This document shows, piece after piece, positions 45,879 through 53,917 of a stretch of 64,000 nucleotides of DNA. The translations under genes were made by a program, and so were the position numbers. The DNA is taken from positions 1-64,000 of the forward strand of contig NZ_AFCF02000016.1 of assembly GCF_000203975.2 (NCBI RefSeq), given 5' to 3'. This DNA is from Leisingera sp. ANG1 (GTDB taxonomy: Bacteria; Pseudomonadota; Alphaproteobacteria; Rhodobacterales; Rhodobacteraceae). Every line of letters begins with the position of its first letter. The first letter of the stretch is position 1. The notes below the pieces were generated by a model. The model made no database searches and had not been told where the DNA came from. It was given only the letters and a program-made list of their open reading frames with translations.

Positions 45879-47029
45879 GCCTCGCGGCCCTTGGTCACCT
45901 GATCGGCCACCCAGGCATGGAAATTATGGGTCGGCCCGTCCATCGCCGGCGAGAAGCGCCCGCCGTCGAACAGCTCACCATGGCGGCCCTTCTGCATGCC
46001 CTCGACAACAAAGACGTCCTCTTCGAACACGGTTTTCCACAGCTTGGCGTTCTCGGTGCGCAGGTTTTCCAGCTCCGGCGTGTCCTCGTTGGACTTCGCG
46101 TAGTAGAGCTCGATGTGCTCAACGGTGTTTTCGGTGTCGACCGGTTCCAGGATGATCGCAAAGGCATGGTCGCGCTGCACACCCAACAGGACGTTCGGGT
46201 AAACGGCCACATATTCGCCGCCTTCGTCCCATTTGCTGGAAAGCCCTTCAAAGTCCGGGAACACCTTGCCGTCTTCGCCCTTCATCTGGCGGTAGACCAG
46301 GGTGCCCTGGCCGGAATAGTGGCCCGGCACTTCGATATTGTAGTGGTCTTCCAGGCGCGAATAGCTGTTCAGCCCCGGATGCACCCACGGCAGGTGATAG
46401 CTTTCACAGTAGTTTTCGACCGCCAGTTTCCAGTTGGTTTTGACTTCCAGCTTGAAGCCAGAGTCTTCGCCGCCGTGATGCACCGGGGTTTCGAACTCCT
46501 TCCAGCGCTCCAGCAGACCTGCATGGACTTCTTCGAACTCTGGCGCGGTGCCGTCAACGTTCACAAACACCACATCGCGCCAGACGTAAGAGCGGATGCG
46601 CACCAGGCCCAGCTCATCCAGCTTAATGTCTTCATGCTTGTTGTTGCCGGGGCCGCCCACATGCGGGGTGGAGACCAGACGGCCATCAAGGCCATAGCAC
46701 CAGCTGTGATAGGCGCAGCGGATGGCGCCGCGGATCTTGCCGGCCTTCTCGACCAGGATCATGCCGCGGTGGCGGCAGGTGTTCTGGAAGACGCCGATCT
46801 CGCCGTCCTTGTCGCGCACGATCAGCAGCGGCATGCCGAGGAAATCCACCGGCTTGGCATAACCCGGCTCCGGCACATCCTTGCCAAAACCGATGCCGGA
46901 CCAGTTCTTGAACAGGACCGAGCGTTTCTCTTCGGCAAAGACGGCGGGGTCGATGTAATGGGCGTTCGGCAGGCCGTTGGCCACGTTGACCGGAGCCATC
47001 ACCGGGGCAAGCGTGTCATGCTTGTTCAT
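45875..47029 (-). CDS. Rieske oxygenase alpha subunit (glycine-betaine/carnitine demethylase type)
   Basis: 384 residues. The Rieske [2Fe-2S] ligands are Cys85, His87, Cys105 and His108 (CRHRG ... CAYHSW). The catalytic domain has the mononuclear iron histidines 212 and 217 in NYCESYHLPWVHPGL. This is the GbcA/CntA type that demethylates quaternary amines with O2. Start at 47029 is set by GGAGAG upstream. It heads the operon, behind a LysR gene. No ferredoxin reductase partner (GbcB/CntB) is in the window, so electrons must come from elsewhere. Confidence 0.87.
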   Translation of the reverse strand: MNKHDTLAPVMAPVNVANGLPNAHYIDPAVFAEEKRSVLFKNWSGIGFGKDVPEPGYAKPVDFLGMPLLIVRDKDGEIGVFQNTCRHRGMILVEKAGKIRGAIRCAYHSWCYGLDGRLVSTPHVGGPGNNKHEDIKLDELGLVRIRSYVWRDVVFVNVDGTAPEFEEVHAGLLERWKEFETPVHHGGEDSGFKLEVKTNWKLAVENYCESYHLPWVHPGLNSYSRLEDHYNIEVPGHYSGQGTLVYRQMKGEDGKVFPDFEGLSSKWDEGGEYVAVYPNVLLGVQRDHAFAIILEPVDTENTVEHIELYYAKSNEDTPELENLRTENAKLWKTVFEEDVFVVEGMQKGRHGELFDGGRFSPAMDGPTHNFHAWVADQVTKGREA

Positions 47030-47125
47030 CTGGGGTCTCTCCAAGGCAGGAAAAAGATGTGCGCGTTTTGCGCCATTGAAGGCAGAGACCAGATTCACTC
47101 AATATCAGGAATTTTCGCGCTGGAG

Positions 47126-48040
47126 TTAGCTGAGCTCATCCGAGCTTCGATTGACCTCGCCAATCACCCATTTGCGAAGCAAACGGGCGGATTCCGACAA
47201 TTCCGCATCCGGGCGGCCCACCAGATGGAAACCATGCGGCGCTGCCAGAACATGCGGGCCGATCGGCACCAGCTGGCTGGTTGTCAGCAGGGGGTGCAGC
47301 AGCCGCTGCCAGCCCAGCACCAGCCCGACCCCATCCTGCGCCGCCTGCAGCGCCACCGCGTAATTGTTCACCCGCACGCCTGTTGCGATGGGACCGTCGT
47401 AGCCCAGCTGCTGAAACCAGTCGGCCCAGGTGGTCCAGCTTTTGTCATCGGACTCCAGATGCACAAGCCGCTCTTGCGCCAGCTCCTCCAGCGGGCAGCC
47501 GGTGAGCTTCTCCGCCAGTTCCGCATTGCCGACAGGCACCAAGTGATCGCGGTACAGTTCGGTCTGCTCCAGCCGCGTGTCCCGTTCGCGCCCGTAACGG
47601 ATATAGAAGTCCACATCCGGCATGCTGCGCAGGGGCCGGTCATTGACGATCTGGTTGACGTTAACATCCGGGTGCCGGCCCCAGAACCGCACCACCGAGG
47701 GTGACAGCCACAGCGAGGCAACGGCAGAGGTGGAGCCGATAGTCACGGTATCCCCGGTCTGGCGGTCGCGGATGGTCTTGAGGCTGAGGGAGATCTTTGA
47801 AAACGACGAGGCCAGGGTTTCAAACAGCGCTTCGCCCTCCTCAGTCAGCTCCACGCCACGGTGCTTGCGCTGAAACAGCGGCGCCTGCAACTCGGCCTCC
47901 AGCGCCTTGACCTGATGGCTGACCGCGCCGGGCGTGACCGACAGCTCCTGCGCCGCGTTCTTGAAGCTCAGATGCCGGGCTGCAGCCTCAAAGGCCGCAA
48001 GGGTGGTCAACGGCGGCAGGTTGTAGTGGCGGCGGGACAT
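47126..48040 (-). CDS. LysR-family regulator (GcvA-like) of the Rieske operon
   Basis: 304 residues; winged HTH NLPPLTTLAAFEAAARHLSFKNAAQELSVTPGAVSHQVKALEAELQAPLFQRKHRGVELTEEG, then the effector domain. It lies upstream of the Rieske gene on the same strand with a 96-base gap that may hold the operon promoter. An inverted repeat with LysR geometry lies just upstream of its own start at 48075-48092. Confidence 0.87.
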   Translation of the reverse strand: MSRRHYNLPPLTTLAAFEAAARHLSFKNAAQELSVTPGAVSHQVKALEAELQAPLFQRKHRGVELTEEGEALFETLASSFSKISLSLKTIRDRQTGDTVTIGSTSAVASLWLSPSVVRFWGRHPDVNVNQIVNDRPLRSMPDVDFYIRYGRERDTRLEQTELYRDHLVPVGNAELAEKLTGCPLEELAQERLVHLESDDKSWTTWADWFQQLGYDGPIATGVRVNNYAVALQAAQDGVGLVLGWQRLLHPLLTTSQLVPIGPHVLAAPHGFHLVGRPDAELSESARLLRKWVIGEVNRSSDELS

Positions 48041-48074
48041 CTGCGGCTCCTGGCATATGGCTCGGGTGAGTGAT

Positions 48075-48092
48075 CCTCATTTCAATATGAGG
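48075..48092. promoter_or_regulatory. LysR-type inverted repeat upstream of the LysR gene
   Basis: CCTCAT-TTCAAT-ATGAGG is a perfect 6-bp inverted repeat 35 bases upstream of the start at 48040. The half-site ATGAG/CTCAT is the same as in the operator at 19934-19948, which serves another GcvA-like LysR. Confidence 0.45.
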
Positions 48093-48132
48093 AAAACATC
48101 TTTGAAGGCCAGACCGGAAATTTCAGGCGCTC

Positions 48133-48179
48133 GCCGTTTTCATCCGATGAAAACGGCCATGAAAAATCGATTATTCATG
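48133..48179. promoter_or_regulatory. Large palindrome and adjoining inverted repeat between AraC and LysR genes
   Basis: GCCGTTTTCATC (48133-48144), one central base, GATGAAAACGGC (48146-48157): perfect 12-bp arms. Immediately after it CATGAA (48158-48163) and TTCATG (48174-48179) form a second repeat with a 10-base spacer. The first could be a terminator stem for the AraC-family gene, but the single-base loop and lack of a T-run favour a protein-binding site. Confidence 0.45.
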
Positions 48180-48208
48180 GCCGGCAACCGCGCCGGTTTC
48201 CGGCAGCC

Positions 48209-49159
48209 TCACTCAATCCGCCCGCGCTGCAGCATCGGGGTCACGTTGAAGGCCGCCTTGTAGACCCGGGAAAAATGCCCCGGGCTGTCGAACCCGCAGC
48301 TGAGCGCCACGTCGGTCACCGAGGCCTCAGTCTGGATCAGCAGATTGCGGGCGCGTTCCAGCCGCATCTCCATCGAGTATTTTTTCGGCGAGGTATTGAG
48401 GTATTTGCCGAACAGCCGCTCCAGCTGGCGGGTGGAGATGCCAATCTCCTCGGCAATGCGGGCGGGGGAGATGGGGTCGCTGATGTGGTCATGCATCATC
48501 TGAATCGCGCGGGCCAGATGCGCGTTGCGCATCCCGTTGCGCGACTGCAGCGACACCCGCTGCTCGGCGGTGGCATTGCGCACCGCGTTGTAAACCATCT
48601 GGTCGGCCACCGCGACCGCCAGGTCATAGCCGTGGTCCCGCTCGATCAGATGCAGCATAAGATCCGCCGTGGCGGTGCCGCCTGACGCTGTCACGTGCTT
48701 TTCGTCTGACACAAACACGTTGCGCACCAGGTTCACCTCCGGGAACGCCTCCATGAAGCTGTCGTGGTATTCCCAATGGATCGCCGCCTGCATGCCATCC
48801 AGAAACCCGGCCTCTGCCAGCACCCAGGCACCGGAGCACAGCGCGCCCACGGCAACGCCGCGCGCCTTCTCCCGGCGCAGCGCGGCCAGCAGCGGCTTGG
48901 TCACATGATTGCGCATATGGATGCCCGACAGGGCAAACAGCCGGTCGCATTTCGGGACCGCGTCAAAGCCGTAGTGCACCAGTGTCACCGAGCCGTTTGA
49001 GCAGGTCGCGGTCTCGCCATTCTCCGATCCGAGCGACCAGTCATAGAGATCCTGGCCGCTGACCAGGTTGGCGATCCGCAGCGGTTCCACCGCGCAGGAA
49101 AACGCCAGATGGGAAAACTCCTCGAGCAGGAGAAAGGCGAAATGCTGGGTTTTGGTCAT
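48209..49159 (-). CDS. GlxA/GbdR-type AraC-family regulator
   Basis: 316 residues. An N-terminal DJ-1/PfpI-like amidase-fold domain (HFAFLLLEEFSHLAFSCAVEPLRIANLVSG ... GVAVGALCSGAWVLAEAGFLDG) is followed by a C-terminal double HTH (RIAEEIGISTRQLERLFGKYLNTSPKKYSMEMRLERARNLL ... SVTDVALSCGFDSPGHFSRVYKAAFNVTP). GbdR and CdhR of this type respond to glycine betaine and carnitine. Its position between the Rieske operon and the DapA/aldehyde-dehydrogenase operon suggests control of one or both by a betaine. Confidence 0.87.
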   Translation of the reverse strand: MTKTQHFAFLLLEEFSHLAFSCAVEPLRIANLVSGQDLYDWSLGSENGETATCSNGSVTLVHYGFDAVPKCDRLFALSGIHMRNHVTKPLLAALRREKARGVAVGALCSGAWVLAEAGFLDGMQAAIHWEYHDSFMEAFPEVNLVRNVFVSDEKHVTASGGTATADLMLHLIERDHGYDLAVAVADQMVYNAVRNATAEQRVSLQSRNGMRNAHLARAIQMMHDHISDPISPARIAEEIGISTRQLERLFGKYLNTSPKKYSMEMRLERARNLLIQTEASVTDVALSCGFDSPGHFSRVYKAAFNVTPMLQRGRIE

Positions 49160-49269
49160 GGGTCAACCGCCTGACAAGTAACGCTGTGCGGGCCTGGCTG
49201 CATTGCCCTCGCGCCCGGACAGGCTAGGCCCCCTGCCCTGCCTGCTGCAAGCCGCGTTGCGCCCGCTGT

Positions 49270-49300
49270 TTGCACACACCATATTTTTTCTGTGTACACA
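49270..49300 (+). promoter_or_regulatory. Candidate promoter and GntR operator
   Basis: TTGCAC at 49270-49275, a 17-base gap, and TGTACA at 49293-49298 make a plausible promoter. The -10 lies inside the perfect palindrome TGTGTACACA (49291-49300), which resembles operators of FadR/FCD-type GntR proteins. It is 72 bases upstream of the GntR start, so autoregulation of the whole operon is likely. Confidence 0.45.
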
Positions 49301-49371
49301 ATATGTATTTTTGTGTCATAGAGCCCGCAAGCCAGAGAATCCCGTACCGCAAAGCGGCAGGAGAGAAGCCC

Positions 49372-50082
49372 GTGAAAGACGCCTCAAAGAACCGGAAGGC
49401 TGCGCTCTACAGCCGCCTGAAGACCGCAATCATGACGCTGGAGCTCCGCCCCGGCGCCGATCTGGACGAGGCCAAACTCTCTGAGGAGTCGGGCCTGTCG
49501 CGCACGCCCCTGCGCGAGGTGCTGCGCCAGCTTGCCGGCGAGGGCTATGTGGATTTGCGCGAAAACCGCGGTGCGCGGGTCAGCGAGATGTCGCACATGA
49601 CCCTGCGCGACTTCTTCCTGGCCGCACCGATGATCTATGGCGCGGTGATGCAACTGGCGGCAAAACACGCCACGCCCGCGCAAGTCTCGGCGCTGAAGTC
49701 CGCACAGGAGGATTTCAAGGCAGCGCTTCGCACCGGCTCCAGCGCCGACCGGGCGATGGCCAACAACCGTTTCCACGAGATCACCGGCGAGATGGCGGAC
49801 AACATCTATCTGCTGCCGTCCTTTCAGCGCCTGCTGATCGACCATGCCCGCATCGGCATGACCTTCTACCGCCCCCAGGACGCCCGGATGGCGGAAAACC
49901 TGGATGAGGCCAGCTCCCAGCACGACGCCATCATCGCCGCCATCGAGGCCGGCGACGAGGCGGCGGCGGGCCAGCTGGCGATTGAGCATTGGAACCTGTC
50001 GCGCGACCAGATTGAGCTGTTCGTCATGCCCGCCGGGCTGGACGTGCCCTTGGGAACCGTCGCACGCAAAACCCCTGCATGA
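49372..50082 (+). CDS. GntR-family regulator (FCD/FadR type)
   Basis: 236 residues from a GTG start supported by GGAGAG at 49360-49366; the longer upstream frame would run through the promoter palindrome. Winged HTH: YSRLKTAIMTLELRPGADLDEAKLSEESGLSRTPLREVLRQLAGEGYVDLRENRGARVSEM; the rest is the helical FCD ligand domain with metal-type residues (NNRFHEITGEMADN, AIEAGDEAAAGQLAIEHW). It is the first gene of the operon and eight bases before the DapA-like gene. Confidence 0.88.
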   Translation: MKDASKNRKAALYSRLKTAIMTLELRPGADLDEAKLSEESGLSRTPLREVLRQLAGEGYVDLRENRGARVSEMSHMTLRDFFLAAPMIYGAVMQLAAKHATPAQVSALKSAQEDFKAALRTGSSADRAMANNRFHEITGEMADNIYLLPSFQRLLIDHARIGMTFYRPQDARMAENLDEASSQHDAIIAAIEAGDEAAAGQLAIEHWNLSRDQIELFVMPAGLDVPLGTVARKTPA

Positions 50083-50089
50083 GGATGAT

Positions 50090-51007
50090 ATGACCCCGAT
50101 TTTCCGCTTTGAGGGGATATACACCCCTGTGGTGACACCCCATTTCGAGGACGGCAGCGTCAATTGGGACGCGCTGGCCGAGGTGATTGAATACCTGGTT
50201 GAGAACGGCGTGCACGGGCTGATCTCCGGCGGCTCAACGGGCGAGAACTATGCCCAGACCGTCGAGGAACGCATTGCACTTGCCCGCTTCACCCATGAAC
50301 GGCTGAAGGGCCGCCTGCCGCTGGTCGTCGGCACCGGGGCGATGCTGACCAGCGACTCCATCGCTCTGGCAACAGGCGCCAAGGAGATCGGTGCCGATAG
50401 CATCCTCTTAGCTTCGCCGCCCTACTCGGTCCCGACCGACCGCGAAAACGCACTGAACGCGCTGGCGATTGATAAGGCCGCCGATCTGCCAGTGATGCTC
50501 TACAACTACCCGCACCGCACCGGCACCATGATGGGGGAGGAGTTTCTCGACCGGGTCGGCCGTTCCCGCAATTTCTGCGGCATCAAGGAAAGCTCCGGCG
50601 ATATCAACCGGGTGCACCTTCTGGCCCGCGACTACCCGCATATCCAGCTGGGCTGCGGCATGGACGACCAGGCACTGGAATTCTTTGCCTGGGGCGCGCC
50701 CTTCTGGGTCTGCGGCGGCTCGAACTTCCTGCCCAAGGAACACGTTGCGCTCTACAATGCATGCGTGATCGAAGGCAACTTTGCCAAGGGCCGCCGCATC
50801 ATGTCGGCAATGATGCCCTTGATGCGCGTGCTGGAACAGGGCGGCAAGTTCATCCAGACCATCAAGCATGGCGTCACCATGAACGGCATCGAGGCCGGCG
50901 CCATGCGCGCGCCGCTGAAGGGGCTGAACAAGGACGACAAACGCGCGCTGGAACAGGTCGTGCGGGTGCTGAAACAGAAAATCGCAGATATTGAGGCGGA
51001 GGGTTAA
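50090..51007 (+). CDS. DapA/N-acetylneuraminate lyase-family aldolase
   Basis: 305 residues starting MTPIFRFEGIYTPVVTPHFEDGSVNW. GGSTGE (48-52 region), the tyrosines near 138-140 (LYNYP) and the Schiff-base lysine 166 (GIKESSGD) are all present. The family includes dihydrodipicolinate synthase, KDG-type aldolases and the deaminase of pyrroline-hydroxycarboxylate in hydroxyproline catabolism. With an aldehyde dehydrogenase and an FAD amine oxidase next to it, a catabolic role is more likely than lysine biosynthesis. GAGG precedes the start by six bases. Confidence 0.87.
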   Translation: MTPIFRFEGIYTPVVTPHFEDGSVNWDALAEVIEYLVENGVHGLISGGSTGENYAQTVEERIALARFTHERLKGRLPLVVGTGAMLTSDSIALATGAKEIGADSILLASPPYSVPTDRENALNALAIDKAADLPVMLYNYPHRTGTMMGEEFLDRVGRSRNFCGIKESSGDINRVHLLARDYPHIQLGCGMDDQALEFFAWGAPFWVCGGSNFLPKEHVALYNACVIEGNFAKGRRIMSAMMPLMRVLEQGGKFIQTIKHGVTMNGIEAGAMRAPLKGLNKDDKRALEQVVRVLKQKIADIEAEG

Positions 51008-51010
51008 GGA

Positions 51011-52510
51011 ATGACTTTGCTTACTCAAGACGAATACAAATCCATCGCCGCCAATCTGGACCTGCCCACGGCTGCGTTCATTGACGGCAAGTACTGCCCC
51101 GCGGCCTCTGGCAAAACCTTTGAAACCGTGAACCCGGCCACCGGCGAGAAGCTGGCGGATATCGCCGCCTGCGAGGCCGCGGATGTGGATGTTGCGGTTG
51201 AAAAGGCGCGCGAAGCCTTCGACGATGGCCGCTGGTCCCGCCTGCACCCGTCAGAGCGCAAGGACGTGATGATCCGGCTGTGCAAACTGATGACCCGCAA
51301 CGCCCATGAACTGGCGGTGATGGAAAGCCTGGATTCCGGCAAGACCATCTATGACTGCGAAACCGTCGATGTGCCGGAGACCATCCACTGCATCAAATGG
51401 CACGCGGAAGCGATCGACAAGATCTATGACCAGGTGTCGCCCGCCTCCGACGATCACATCGCGATGGTGGTGCGTGAACCCATCGGCGTGGTTGGCCTGG
51501 TATTGCCGTGGAATTTCCCGCTGCTGATGCTGGCGTGGAAGATCGGCCCGGCGCTGGCCGCAGGCTGCTCTGTGGTGGTGAAACCCGCCGCGGAAACCAC
51601 ATTGACCGCGCTGCGTGTCGCGGAACTGGCGATGGAAGCGGGCCTGCCGCGAGGCGTGCTGAACATCGTGCCCGGCGGCGGTGCTGATGTGGGAGAACCC
51701 ATCGGCCGCCACATGGATATCGACATGGTCTCCTTCACCGGCTCCACCGTGACCGGCAAGAAATTCCTAGCCTATTCGGCGGAAAGCAACGCCAAGGAAG
51801 TGGTGCTGGAGATGGGCGGCAAGAACCCCGCCATCGTCATGGACGACGCCGAGAACCTGGACCGCGTGGCCGCGCATATCGTCAACGGCGCGTTCTGGAA
51901 CATGGGCGAAAACTGCTCGGCTTCGTCACGCCTGATCGTGCACAAGGATGTGAAGGCTGAACTGCTGGAACGCATCGCACATCACGCCAAGGCCTGGAAC
52001 GTGGGCGATCCGCTGGACCCGGAAACCCGCATGGGCGCACTGGTGTCCCAGGCGCATTTCGACAAGGTCTGCAGCTACTTGGAACAGGCAGAAAACGTGG
52101 TGCTGGGCGGCAAGGCGCAGGGCGGCGCCTTTGTCGAGGCGACCGTGGTCGAGGTGCCGGGCAACGACGCGGTTCTGGCGCGTGAGGAGATCTTCGGCCC
52201 CGTCCTGTCGGTGATCGAGGTCAGCGGCTTTGACGAGGCGATCCGCATCGCCAATGACACCCAGTATGGCCTTTGCGCCTCGATCTTCACCGCCAACGCC
52301 AAACGCGCGATCCGTGGCGCCCGCGCCATCCGGGCAGGCACGGTGACCGTGAACAGCTTTGGCGAGGGCGATATCTCCACACCCTTCGGCGGCTACAAAC
52401 AGTCCGGCTTTGGCGGCCGCGACAACTCCGTCCATGCCCACGACCAGTACACCCAGCTGAAAACCATCTGGATCGACCTGGCCGACGACGCAGACGAGGC
52501 CGTGGATTGA
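51011..52510 (+). CDS. NAD(P)-dependent aldehyde dehydrogenase (PuuC-like)
   Basis: 499 residues: VNPATGEKLADIAACEAADVD, LPWNFPLLMLAWKIGPALAAGCSVVVKPA, VLEMGGKNPAIV, the catalytic cysteine in WNMGENCSASSRLIV and EIFGPVLSVIEV. The sequence style matches gamma-glutamyl-gamma-aminobutyraldehyde and betaine-aldehyde-type enzymes. It starts three bases after the aldolase and its stop overlaps the next start (TTGA). The substrate is probably a semialdehyde formed by the aldolase or the oxidase. Confidence 0.9.
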   Translation: MTLLTQDEYKSIAANLDLPTAAFIDGKYCPAASGKTFETVNPATGEKLADIAACEAADVDVAVEKAREAFDDGRWSRLHPSERKDVMIRLCKLMTRNAHELAVMESLDSGKTIYDCETVDVPETIHCIKWHAEAIDKIYDQVSPASDDHIAMVVREPIGVVGLVLPWNFPLLMLAWKIGPALAAGCSVVVKPAAETTLTALRVAELAMEAGLPRGVLNIVPGGGADVGEPIGRHMDIDMVSFTGSTVTGKKFLAYSAESNAKEVVLEMGGKNPAIVMDDAENLDRVAAHIVNGAFWNMGENCSASSRLIVHKDVKAELLERIAHHAKAWNVGDPLDPETRMGALVSQAHFDKVCSYLEQAENVVLGGKAQGGAFVEATVVEVPGNDAVLAREEIFGPVLSVIEVSGFDEAIRIANDTQYGLCASIFTANAKRAIRGARAIRAGTVTVNSFGEGDISTPFGGYKQSGFGGRDNSVHAHDQYTQLKTIWIDLADDADEAVD

Positions 52511-53847
52511 CCGCCTACACTGCCAAACGCCTGCCCCGGCAGACCGGTGCGGCGGGATGGAATGCCATCCTGCCGCAGCAAGCCCCCCTGCCGGTGCTAG
52601 CACACGACCTGACCGCCGATGTCACCATCATCGGCGGCGGGTTTGCGGGCCTGTCCGCCGCCCGCCGCCTGCACCAGCTGGACCCGTCGCTGAAGGTGGT
52701 CTTGCTGGAGGCCGGCCGCTTTGCCGAGGGCTCCGCCGGGCGCAATTCCGGTTTCATGATCGACCTGCCGCATGATCTGGCCTCCGACAACTACGCCGGA
52801 TCGGGGCTGGAGGCCGACAAGGCCGCGATTTCCATGAACCGCAAGGCCATCGCCTTCGCCACGGAGGTGGCGCAGGACTGCGCCCTGCCGCAGGAGATGT
52901 TCGACCCCGCAGGCAAGATCAACGCCGCCGCGACCAAGGCCGGCGACCAGCACAACCGCGATTTCGCCGCCCATCTGCAGCGGCTGGGCGAGCCGCATCA
53001 GCTGCTGAGCCAGCAGGACATGCAGGAGCGCACCGGCAGCCCGCACTACACCTCCGGCCTCTATGCGCCCGGTACGGTGATGATCCAGCCCGCCGCCTAT
53101 ATCCGCGCCCTGTCGGCCCATCTGGCGGGCCGGATCAGTGTCTTTGAAAACACTCCCGCCACCGGGTTTGAAAAACAGGCGGATGGCTGGCTCGTCAGCA
53201 CCCCCAGGGGGCGCCTCAGCACCGGCAAAATTATCCTCGCCAACAACGGCCACCTGGAAAGCTTCGGCTTCTACCAGCGCCGCTTGATGCACATCTGCCT
53301 TTACGCCTCGATGACCGAACGCCTGACTCCGGAGCAGGTCAAGCGGCTTGGCGGCACACCGCGCTGGTCAGTCACGCCTGCAGACCCGATGGGCACCTCC
53401 GTGCGGCGGATCTCAGGCTCCTATGGCGACCGGATCCTGGTCAGAACCTGCTCCAGCTTCCACCCCACCATCGAGACCAGCGAAATGCGCCTGCGCAACG
53501 CCGGCTGGGTGCAGGACCGCAAGTTCAAGGAACGCTTCCCGCATCTGGAAGGGGTCAAGATGGAACACCGCTGGGCCGGGATGCTCTGCCTCAGCCGCAA
53601 CGGTTCTGCCGCATTCGGAGAGCTGGACCAGGGGATCTATTCCGCCTGCTGCCAGAACGGCCTCGGCATCGCCCGCGGCACGTTGCAAGGCATGGGCATT
53701 GCCGAACTGGTGCTGCAGGGCGGCTCACAGATCGCCAGCCATTTCCTGGCCCAGCCGATGCCGCCCAAACTGCCGCCGGAGCCCTTTGCCTCGCTGGGCG
53801 CCAATACCTACCTGATGTGGAAGGAATGGCGGTCCGGCAAGGAGTAG
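52507..53847 (+). CDS. FAD-dependent amine/D-amino-acid oxidoreductase (PuuB/DadA-like)
   Basis: 446 residues. The start is a TTG at 52507 that overlaps the aldehyde dehydrogenase stop codon by four bases; no ATG exists nearby in this frame. VTIIGGGFAGLSAARRLHQLDPSLKVVLLEAGRFAEGSAGRNSGFM is the FAD fold in the form typical of gamma-glutamylputrescine oxidases, and GIYSACCQNGLGIARGTLQGMGIAELV is the C-terminal flavin loop. It probably oxidises an amine or imino acid and supplies the aldehyde for its neighbour. Confidence 0.86.
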   Translation: MTAYTAKRLPRQTGAAGWNAILPQQAPLPVLAHDLTADVTIIGGGFAGLSAARRLHQLDPSLKVVLLEAGRFAEGSAGRNSGFMIDLPHDLASDNYAGSGLEADKAAISMNRKAIAFATEVAQDCALPQEMFDPAGKINAAATKAGDQHNRDFAAHLQRLGEPHQLLSQQDMQERTGSPHYTSGLYAPGTVMIQPAAYIRALSAHLAGRISVFENTPATGFEKQADGWLVSTPRGRLSTGKIILANNGHLESFGFYQRRLMHICLYASMTERLTPEQVKRLGGTPRWSVTPADPMGTSVRRISGSYGDRILVRTCSSFHPTIETSEMRLRNAGWVQDRKFKERFPHLEGVKMEHRWAGMLCLSRNGSAAFGELDQGIYSACCQNGLGIARGTLQGMGIAELVLQGGSQIASHFLAQPMPPKLPPEPFASLGANTYLMWKEWRSGKE

Positions 53848-53855
53848 AGGACGGA

Positions 53856-53910
53856 GGGGGCGCTGCCCCCGGCCTGCGGCCTCCCCCGGGGTATTTCGGA
53901 CCAGAAAGAA
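53856..53910. repeat. GC hairpin followed by CTCCCCCGGGGTATTTC element (copy B)
   Basis: GGGGGC (53856-53861) pairs with GCCCCC (53865-53870); GGCC-TGC-GGCC follows, then CTCCCCCGGGGTATTTC and a purine tail. The order hairpin, CCCCGG(A/G)GTATTT, AAAGA(T)GAA matches copy A at 7349-7394. Both lie between convergent genes, where they may terminate both transcripts. Confidence 0.4.
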
Positions 53911-53917
53911 GCGGCTG

